5,393 nt of DNA. Origin: Chitinophaga pinensis. Lineage in GTDB: Bacteria; Bacteroidota; Bacteroidia; Chitinophagales; Chitinophagaceae. Shown in pieces: positions 1-5,393 of this stretch; the first letter of the stretch is position 1, and each line of letters starts with the position of its first letter. Made by a program: the position numbers and the translations under genes. The notes under the pieces were generated by a model. That model saw only the letters and a list, made by a program, of their open reading frames with translations, did not search any database and was not told where the DNA came from. Location: the NCBI GenBank assembly GCA_943324055.2, contig CALPKD020000116.1, positions 1 through 5,393 on the forward strand, read 5' to 3'.

Positions 1-1194
1 ATCAAATGTTAAATGCTTTTTTATTTCATTTAGATATTTATTGTAATAAGTATGGTCCCGTATACTTCCATCTACATTTAAGTAGATGTTGATGTCATTT
101 TTATCAAATGAGATTTGAAATTGGATAATTGATTTGTCATTACGAAACAAAATTTGAAAAAAAGCACAATGGATTGTTTTCTTAGTAACGTCAATAACGA
201 TATCTCCTGCCCTTCCTATAATATTTTTTAAAACAGGGAAGTTACGTCCACAAGAACAGGTAGTATCATCAGAAAGTTCAACAATATCGCCAGTTAAGTA
301 TTTAATCATCGGAAACCCTTCGTTACTTAAATCGGTAGCAATTAAATTACCTGATTCGTCAACCTCGTAATAACATCGTGTACTGATTAAATGCAAATGA
401 TGGTGTTCACATTCAAAAGCAGATACTCCAGCTTCATTACAACCATATTGATTGAAAACATCTGTATGAAAGGCCCTTTTGATGTTATCCCTCATTGCAG
501 GCGTAAGCATTTCAGACGTACAAACGATGCCTTTTAAGTCGTCAAAGTGAAATGGCCCGTTTTTATTAATATAAGTTGCCATCTTATCAAGTGCAGAAGC
601 GTAGCCGTAAATAATTTTTGTCTTTCTTTTATTAAGCAAATGCACATAATTCAAAATATCATTGTCATTTAATGTAAATGCAGAATAGGTATCAACATTT
701 AATAATTTATAAAAAATTGCATGCCTGAAATTTGACTTCGTATTTAATAAACCCGAGCCAGCGACAAATGCAACCTTATCTCCGAGCTTATAGCCCATTA
801 CCTCCCAAGACAATATAATACCCGCCCATAAATTAGATCGTGCATTGGATGTAGCGAAATAATGTAATGGCATACCCGTCGAGCCACTAGTTGACTTTAA
901 GAAAAGCTTTTTAGTATAGACATTTGAAATCATATCCTTAAAATGATCCCGAACGTTTTGTTTTGTAAGTATCCCAAGGTTTTTATAACTAGTGGCGTAT
1001 TTATAATACTCCGTTGAACTTGTTGCGTGCTTAAATAAATGTTCTATTTTTTGTTCCCCCAAAGTATGTAAATGTGCTTTACTGTAATACTGTTGGGCAC
1101 GAATTTGCTTGAGCACCTTGTTTATGTTCACTTCTCCAAGGAAATCTAATAGAAGGAATCTTAAATGCCCAATTGGGTTTTCAATATTAAACAT
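1..1194 (-). CDS. Phenylacetate-CoA ligase/CapK-like adenylate-forming enzyme, C-terminus beyond left edge
   Basis: The minus-strand frame is open from ATG at 1194 to base 1, giving 398 codons with no stop, so the 3' end is cut off by the window. Motifs fit the ANL adenylate-forming superfamily, PaaK/CapK branch. Residues 101-110 form the phosphate-binding loop (STSGSTGMPL, Met where acyl-CoA synthetases often have Lys). YGCNEAG at 250-256 matches the A5 motif, YLTGD at 299-303 the A7 motif with its ribose-binding Asp303, and IIGRAGD at 325-331 the A8 hinge. Residues after about 335 begin the small C-terminal domain, whose catalytic Lys would lie outside the window. Cys262, His264-266, Cys313 and Cys315 resemble a metal-binding cluster. 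Family members activate a carboxylic acid with ATP; in polysaccharide clusters the acid and acceptor are usually unknown. It starts 5 nt after the upstream GT4 stop. A GTG at 1200 is a possible but less likely start. The family call is strong; the substrate is unknown. Confidence 0.88.
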   Translation of the reverse strand, partial: MFNIENPIGHLRFLLLDFLGEVNINKVLKQIRAQQYYSKAHLHTLGEQKIEHLFKHATSSTEYYKYATSYKNLGILTKQNVRDHFKDMISNVYTKKLFLKSTSGSTGMPLHYFATSNARSNLWAGIILSWEVMGYKLGDKVAFVAGSGLLNTKSNFRHAIFYKLLNVDTYSAFTLNDNDILNYVHLLNKRKTKIIYGYASALDKMATYINKNGPFHFDDLKGIVCTSEMLTPAMRDNIKRAFHTDVFNQYGCNEAGVSAFECEHHHLHLISTRCYYEVDESGNLIATDLSNEGFPMIKYLTGDIVELSDDTTCSCGRNFPVLKNIIGRAGDIVIDVTKKTIHCAFFQILFRNDKSIIQFQISFDKNDINIYLNVDGSIRDHTYYNKYLNEIKKHLTFD

Positions 1195-1199
1195 GTACA

Positions 1200-2282
1200 C
1201 TATTTAAAAGTTAGGTGACTTGAATCTGCCTCCAATAATTGAGTATAGATATTAGATAAATTTTGGTTGATTAGCGCTGGTGCATATTGACTTGCTGTTG
1301 AATAAGAGTTTTTACCAAAATCAGCTAAAATTGATGGATGCTTGAAAATTTGGTCAAGGATTGCATCCAACTCTTTAAATTGTCCAGGATTAAATAGCCA
1401 TCCATTAAATCCATCTTTGACCACTGAAGGAATCCCTCCCACTTTTGTTGCAATTATAGGCTTGCTAAAAGCCATTGCTTCTAAAATTGAAACTGGCAAT
1501 CCTTCAAAATAAGATGGCAGTATCAATAAATCACACTCGCTTAGTAGTTTGTCTTTAAAATCGGCTTTAACCCAACCACAAAATTGGATATGGGCATTCA
1601 AATACGGATCTGACAGCAATTCTTGTAACTTATCAATTTGGTTATTGCCACCAATTTTAAGGTTTATAAGGTCTAACCTAAAATACTTGTTATTACTTAA
1701 GTAATGAATCAAATCAAAAATTCCTTTATTATCACAAATCATACCTAGAAATAATAAATTTAATATCCCTGAATTGTTTTGAGTAGTAAGGATTGGATTT
1801 AATTCAACAGGATTCCCAACTATGACTACTTTTTCTAAACCCATTTTTTGAGTATAAAATGTGTACCACTGATCAGAAAGACAAATTACACAGTCCATTT
1901 TGTGAAGCAATAATTTAATGAGTATTTTAAACTTTCCAGCTTTGTCATAGAAATGATCAAATGAACCACTATGAATGTGAAAGGCTACTTTTTTACCACA
2001 TAATTTGCCGAACAAGGCAATGACGGATTTACGCGCAAAACTCCCATTTGCAGCACTATGAATATGTAAAATTTTAATGTCTCTATCTAATAAAAGCGTA
2101 CCTGAAATAGTAAAAATGACCCTAATAAAAGATAATATTTTAGAGCTATTTTCACTGGGATGGTGAGTTGAAACATATTTTAAGTCCCTTATGTTTTTTT
2201 TATACATATTTAAAACAGCTCCCATACCACCAAACTCATCAAATGGCCCTATGTAAAGCACATGGTTAAAAGGGTTGTCCAT
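1200..2282 (-). CDS. Family 4 glycosyltransferase (GT-B fold), complete, 360 aa
   Basis: A complete GT4 retaining glycosyltransferase of usual length. The N-terminal acceptor domain has the Gly-rich loop FGGMG (17-21) and two HIHS motifs (73-76 and 102-105) flanking a stretch that includes SFARKS (81-86). This pattern is common in GT4 enzymes of exopolysaccharide clusters. CLSDQW (134-139) and GNPVE (156-160) lead into the C-terminal nucleotide-sugar domain, which carries FLGMICDNKG (178-187), CGW (235-237), and the EX7E motif with Glu260 and Glu268, followed by VGGIPSVV (281-288). The Arg usual in the G-R-x(4)-K-G donor motif is Met181, while Lys186 is kept. The hydrophobic segment 49-65 could help peripheral membrane contact; there is no signal peptide. 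It starts 5 nt after the deacetylase stop. This is the only ATG after an in-frame stop ten codons upstream. It probably transfers a hexose-type sugar from an NDP- or UDP-donor to a lipid-linked glycan in the cytoplasm; donor and linkage cannot be read. Confidence 0.93.
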   Translation of the reverse strand: MDNPFNHVLYIGPFDEFGGMGAVLNMYKKNIRDLKYVSTHHPSENSSKILSFIRVIFTISGTLLLDRDIKILHIHSAANGSFARKSVIALFGKLCGKKVAFHIHSGSFDHFYDKAGKFKILIKLLLHKMDCVICLSDQWYTFYTQKMGLEKVVIVGNPVELNPILTTQNNSGILNLLFLGMICDNKGIFDLIHYLSNNKYFRLDLINLKIGGNNQIDKLQELLSDPYLNAHIQFCGWVKADFKDKLLSECDLLILPSYFEGLPVSILEAMAFSKPIIATKVGGIPSVVKDGFNGWLFNPGQFKELDAILDQIFKHPSILADFGKNSYSTASQYAPALINQNLSNIYTQLLEADSSHLTFK

Positions 2283-2287
2283 AAATA

Positions 2288-3292
2288 TTAATTGAAAGTG
2301 TTCGGTTTTTTAATATTCCCAGAAAAAATAATAAAACGATGGCCACGTTTTAAGGCATAGTTTAAGAATATATCAAGGTTTTTATAGGTCAACTCGTCAA
2401 AACATTTTGGATGGCCGATTACTGAATAATAGGCATCTTGTTCGTGTTCTTTATATTTAAAAGATGCTAATAAGGAATTTGATTTGTTACTATCAATTGA
2501 AACCGCATCAATATTTTTAAAAAATAACTTCCGAAACACTTCCTTAATAGTTGGTTTAACCGCCTCGCCTAAAGTATCCTTATGATTTGGACGAAAAAGG
2601 ACATTGATAATTTTTTTCCAATAATGTAACTGAGGTAATCTGTGAGAAGTACAAGGGATTTCATAAAAACAACCTTGATTGTCTACAATAGTTGGATCCA
2701 TATTAAAGTTCCAGATAGGGAAACTAGGATAGTTTCTAAAATCATAGGAATGAGTTGCAGTGTGCTGATAACCACCTGGGACGACTGTTGCGTCAATATA
2801 AATACCATGCAATTTCATAGCATCTCTAATATGACTAAAGGGTTCCAAACACCATCCACCTGCACGATAGGAAATTATTTTTTTTACTGACAAGCACTGT
2901 AAAGCATCATAGTATTTGGTAAAAATTAATTCCGCTTGTGGTTTGGTATAATCGGCTAATTTATACCTACTCAAATCCATTTTCCATTTATTGCCATCAA
3001 AAAAACAATCTTCCCAATGTGGATGGATATGAAGTCCCAATTCGTGCCCTTGTGATTCTAAATATTTTAATTGTTGCACTATCTTAATATAATCACTTGC
3101 CAATTTAGGATAGTTGTCTTTTTGTTTTGACAAGGCAACTAAATAACCAACATCCACAAAAAATATAGCTTTTAACTGATGCTTGTTAAGCATACTAATA
3201 AGCTTGTTTGTTGGGTCAATTAAACTTTGGTCAACATTATTTCCTGGGTTAAATAAATATAACTCATAATCCAGCGTTAAGAATATTTCCAT
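2288..3292 (-). CDS. Polysaccharide deacetylase family protein (NodB/WalW-like), cytoplasmic, 334 aa
   Basis: The protein opens directly on a carbohydrate esterase 4-type motif 1, TLDYE (6-10), in which Asp8 would be the catalytic base and Glu10 a possible metal ligand. FFVDVGYL (44-51) forms the next core strand. Motif 2 is GHELGLHIHPHW (82-93), with His83, His88, His90 and His92 available for metal binding. YRAGGW (142-147) matches motif 3 and IGHPK (292-296) matches the late His motif. Residues of about 215-290 form a poorly conserved insert before that last motif. The family removes N- or O-acetyl groups from sugars using a divalent metal. There is no signal peptide or membrane segment, so it should act on a cytoplasmic, probably lipid-linked or nucleotide-linked, intermediate rather than on finished polymer. 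An in-frame TAA at 3316-3314 lies only eight codons upstream, which supports this ATG. It sits between two GT4 genes. The true substrate is unknown; the family call is firm. Confidence 0.88.
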   Translation of the reverse strand: MEIFLTLDYELYLFNPGNNVDQSLIDPTNKLISMLNKHQLKAIFFVDVGYLVALSKQKDNYPKLASDYIKIVQQLKYLESQGHELGLHIHPHWEDCFFDGNKWKMDLSRYKLADYTKPQAELIFTKYYDALQCLSVKKIISYRAGGWCLEPFSHIRDAMKLHGIYIDATVVPGGYQHTATHSYDFRNYPSFPIWNFNMDPTIVDNQGCFYEIPCTSHRLPQLHYWKKIINVLFRPNHKDTLGEAVKPTIKEVFRKLFFKNIDAVSIDSNKSNSLLASFKYKEHEQDAYYSVIGHPKCFDELTYKNLDIFLNYALKRGHRFIIFSGNIKKPNTFN

Positions 3293-3299
3293 AGGGATA

Positions 3300-3311
3300 T
3301 AGTTTAAACTA
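3300..3311. repeat. Perfect 12-bp palindrome in the gap between genes
   Basis: TAGTTTAAACTA is its own reverse complement and sits in the 28-nt gap between the second GT4 and the deacetylase. It is A/T-rich and has no loop and no following T-run, so it does not look like a terminator. It could be a protein-binding site, but in such AT-rich DNA it may equally be chance. No function is claimed. Confidence 0.3.
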
Positions 3312-3320
3312 GGTTATAAA

Positions 3321-4436
3321 TTATTGGATTACTAAGGATTGGTAATTATGGAACATCAATTCTGAGCTAAAATTGTCTACAAAATATTGTCGAATTGGAT
3401 CGCCCTTCAAATCACTATCTAGTATTGAACTCCAACTAGATGCAATGGAAAAGGGGTTATTTGGCTTAGATAGCAGGCCTGTTACCCCTTCAATCATCAT
3501 TTCACTAGCACCACCAATATCTGTTAAAGCGCAAGGAAGTCCAAATGCCATTGCTTCTAAAGCTGCTATGGAAAAGGTTTCAGAGATGGATGTCAAAGTA
3601 AAAACATCCGAAATTTGGTAAAATTTTCTAACATCCGACTGCGCGTTAGTGAAATGGATATAATGCTCCAAATTGTAATGCAACGCTTTTTTCTTAAGTG
3701 TTGAAATATAATCTGTAGCGCCTCCCCCAACAAACAATAAATGAGCAAACTTTTTAAAATGATTGTGTAAAATATTTAAGGCTTCAATTGCATCCCCGTG
3801 TCCTTTTTCTGGATTGATTCGTGCAACTTTTATGATAATTTTTTCGTTCGAAGGAATTCCATACTCAAATTTTAAGTTTGTATATTCAGCCTTGTTTAAG
3901 GAAGCGGGATTAAAATAATCTTTGTCAATCCCATTGTTGATTACAGATTCAACTGTATTTGATAAATAATATTTATTTTTCAGATAGGCTCTTTGATTAT
4001 TACATAAGTAGATGACAGAATCGGTTGAGTTTAAAAATCTAAAAAATAACATATTTTTTAGATACACTTTAGTAGAAATGGGTATCGTAGAATGTAAGGA
4101 AAGAAAAAAGCGCACCTTTCGATCAAACATAAATGCCAGTTTCATTATAAAAAAGGAATAGGTATTGATACAAAATATCTTATCAGTATGCTGATTATTA
4201 ATAAATGACCTTACCTTTTTAAGTACGGATATATCAAATTTATGTTTCTTTGGTATGCAAGTATATACGACTCTTGGATCAAGTTCGTGTACCAATGTGT
4301 CATCCTTACTCAAGGATACAACAACGGGATGATACCCTAATTTGCAAAAATAATTCACAATAGATATTAAAAATTTCTCTGCACCACCCATAGAAAAACC
4401 ATGTATTACAAATGCAATTGTGTTGTTCTTAGACAT
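3321..4436 (-). CDS. Family 4 glycosyltransferase (GT-B fold), complete, 371 aa
   Basis: A complete GT4 enzyme with all usual landmarks. FSMGGAEKF (14-22) is the Gly-rich acceptor-side loop near the N-terminus. LSLHST (112-117) and NNGID (167-171) mark the end of the first Rossmann domain and the linker. The donor domain has VARINPEKGH (204-213), supplying Arg206 and Lys211 for the nucleotide diphosphate, then FVGGGATD (235-242). The EX7E catalytic motif has Glu286 and Glu294, followed by IGGASEMM (307-314) and GVTGLL (317-322). There is no signal peptide, so it works in the cytoplasm, probably at the inner membrane on a lipid-linked acceptor. An in-frame TAG at 4442-4440, two codons before the ATG, fixes the start. 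It is 27 nt downstream of the partial GT4 and 28 nt upstream of the deacetylase. It is the most canonical of the three transferases here; donor sugar and linkage cannot be inferred. Confidence 0.94.
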   Translation of the reverse strand: MSKNNTIAFVIHGFSMGGAEKFLISIVNYFCKLGYHPVVVSLSKDDTLVHELDPRVVYTCIPKKHKFDISVLKKVRSFINNQHTDKIFCINTYSFFIMKLAFMFDRKVRFFLSLHSTIPISTKVYLKNMLFFRFLNSTDSVIYLCNNQRAYLKNKYYLSNTVESVINNGIDKDYFNPASLNKAEYTNLKFEYGIPSNEKIIIKVARINPEKGHGDAIEALNILHNHFKKFAHLLFVGGGATDYISTLKKKALHYNLEHYIHFTNAQSDVRKFYQISDVFTLTSISETFSIAALEAMAFGLPCALTDIGGASEMMIEGVTGLLSKPNNPFSIASSWSSILDSDLKGDPIRQYFVDNFSSELMFHNYQSLVIQ

Positions 4437-4463
4437 ATTCTATTTAAAATTTACCTTTAATAA

Positions 4464-5393
4464 TTAACCAGCTATATCCACTTGGTAAGCAGACAATATA
4501 GATTGACGGTTATTAGAACCGGTTTTAACTGAATATTGCGACTGGATATTTTTCTCAAATTGTAAATAACGGCCCCCATCAAGCGCATATATGATGGCCT
4601 GAGCAATATCATCGACATTTGGCTGAACCAATAAACCATTAAAATGGTCTTGAATATATTCAGGAAAAGCGCCTACACTGGTTGCGATTGACATTTTACG
4701 TAAGGACATGGCAGTCATTAATACTCCGCTTTGTGTGGCATCTCTATAAGGGCATACAATAAATTTAGATTCCCGTATCAGTAATGAAAGTTGATCCATA
4801 CTTAAATAATCTTCAATAAAACGGATATTTTCCCGAATCGGATCAATCAACAATTTCGCAAGACTATATTCTGTGGATTTCCCGGCAATTACGAAAGTTT
4901 GGTTTGGAAATTTTGCTAATATTAAGGGGATGGCCTCAAGAAGCAGATCAATGCCTTTATAAGGCGAAATTCTGCCAAAAAATAAAATATAAGATGGTTT
5001 ATGAACGATTGGCGCACTTGAAAATTGTTGAATAAAAGTATAAGGTTGTAGCTCCAGTAAATGCCTCTCGGTTTTAACTAAAGGGTGGTGATTTTTAAAT
5101 TGTTGATTCGAAAATTCAGAATAGAAGAAAAGGCCTTTGGCTAGGGGGAAATATATTTTCTTTAAAAAGTAATTTTTCCAACTACCCTCCCCTGTATGAG
5201 GGACTGGATCATGGATCGTAATATAATAATTCCAATTTCTAAAAAAGGGATACATGCCAATCGCACGAAGGGAATAAGTATCAAAATGTAAAATATCCGG
5301 TTGTAGTAGCCGAATCCACTTACCCGCTGCATTTGCTACCTTAAAAGTGGGAATAGACAATGCCCTTTGTTGATTATAGATCACAAAATGAAC
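4464..5393 (-). CDS. Family 4 glycosyltransferase with degenerate EX7E motif, N-terminus beyond right edge
   Basis: The frame ends with TAA at 4466-4464 and stays open to the last base, giving 309 visible residues. A GTG at 5384 could be called as a start, but the protein there begins in mid-domain, so the gene very likely continues to the right by several tens of codons. Numbering from the first visible codon, PDILHFD (32-38) and TIHDP (59-63, His61) belong to the N-terminal acceptor domain. FFGRISPYKG (138-147) supplies Arg141 and Lys146 of the donor domain, and FVIAGKS (167-173) follows. The catalytic region reads PYRDATQSGVLMTAMS (215-230). Here the two EX7E positions align with Ala219 and Thr227, with Asp218 adjacent. 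This ATQSG form is, as I recall, known in some GT4 enzymes of polysaccharide clusters, so the gene need not be dead; reading frame and fold are intact. It leads the visible part of the operon. Donor and acceptor are unknown. Confidence 0.88.
   Translation of the reverse strand, partial: VHFVIYNQQRALSIPTFKVANAAGKWIRLLQPDILHFDTYSLRAIGMYPFFRNWNYYITIHDPVPHTGEGSWKNYFLKKIYFPLAKGLFFYSEFSNQQFKNHHPLVKTERHLLELQPYTFIQQFSSAPIVHKPSYILFFGRISPYKGIDLLLEAIPLILAKFPNQTFVIAGKSTEYSLAKLLIDPIRENIRFIEDYLSMDQLSLLIRESKFIVCPYRDATQSGVLMTAMSLRKMSIATSVGAFPEYIQDHFNGLLVQPNVDDIAQAIIYALDGGRYLQFEKNIQSQYSVKTGSNNRQSILSAYQVDIAG

Noticed and set aside
1198..1200. GTG as start for the ligase gene, overlapping the TAG of the preceding GT4 by one base
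   Set aside because: The ATG six bases downstream gives a normal N-terminus and is the preferred codon; GTG would add only two residues.
1471..1485. 15-bp direct match GCCATTGCTTCTAAA, repeated at 3547-3561
   Set aside because: Both copies encode the conserved LEAMA segment of the GT4 catalytic motif, so this is shared protein sequence rather than a DNA repeat.
2642..2890. Plus-strand open frame of 82 codons
   Set aside because: It lies wholly inside the deacetylase gene on the opposite strand, over a conserved catalytic region; its translation has no recognisable domain.
3293..3320. Possible terminator or promoter between the 371-aa GT4 and the deacetylase
   Set aside because: The only symmetry is an A/T palindrome without a loop or T-tract, and I see no Bacteroidetes-type -7/-33 pair.
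3373..3621. Plus-strand open frame of 82 codons
   Set aside because: It is antisense to the C-terminal donor domain of the 371-aa GT4, including its EX7E motif, so its openness follows from the real gene.
4437..4463. Possible Shine-Dalgarno AAAGG upstream of the ATG at 4436
   Set aside because: The AGG ends 17 nt before the ATG, too far for normal ribosome binding-site spacing.

Overview
This is an AT-rich window in which every supportable gene lies on the minus strand, so it is transcribed from right to left. It contains part of a surface-polysaccharide biosynthesis cluster. The start codons have no Shine-Dalgarno-like sequence within range and lie in A/T-rich leaders. Together with the protein subfamilies, particularly the deacetylase and the CapK-like ligase, this suggests a Bacteroidetes member, perhaps a Sphingobacteriaceae/Pedobacter-like or Flavobacteriia species. 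That placement is an inference from style, not from a marker gene.

Layout in transcription order: (1) 5393-4464, a family 4 glycosyltransferase (GT4) whose N-terminus lies beyond the right edge; (2) 4436-3321, a complete GT4 of 371 aa; (3) 3292-2288, a cytoplasmic NodB/WalW-like polysaccharide deacetylase of 334 aa; (4) 2282-1200, a complete GT4 of 360 aa; (5) 1194-1, a phenylacetate-CoA ligase/CapK-like adenylate-forming enzyme whose C-terminus lies beyond the left edge. The gaps between genes are 27, 28, 5 and 5 nt. I see no promoter or terminator in them, so the five genes are probably one operon that starts to the right of the window and continues to the left. No stretch longer than 28 nt is free of genes. 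There are no RNA genes, mobile elements or CRISPR arrays that I can support.

A working model, which is inference: the three distinct GT4 enzymes each add a sugar to a lipid-linked oligosaccharide on the cytoplasmic side of the inner membrane. The deacetylase removes an N- or O-acetyl group from an intermediate. The adenylate-forming enzyme activates a carboxylic acid that may be transferred to the glycan, possibly onto the amine freed by the deacetylase. No flippase, polymerase, initiating transferase or acyltransferase is visible, so the type of polymer (capsule, exopolysaccharide or O-antigen) cannot be decided here.

Most of this is ordinary accessory glycan chemistry. The parts most worth a second look are the pairing of deacetylase with ligase, the degenerate catalytic motif in the first GT4, and the Cys/His cluster in the ligase.
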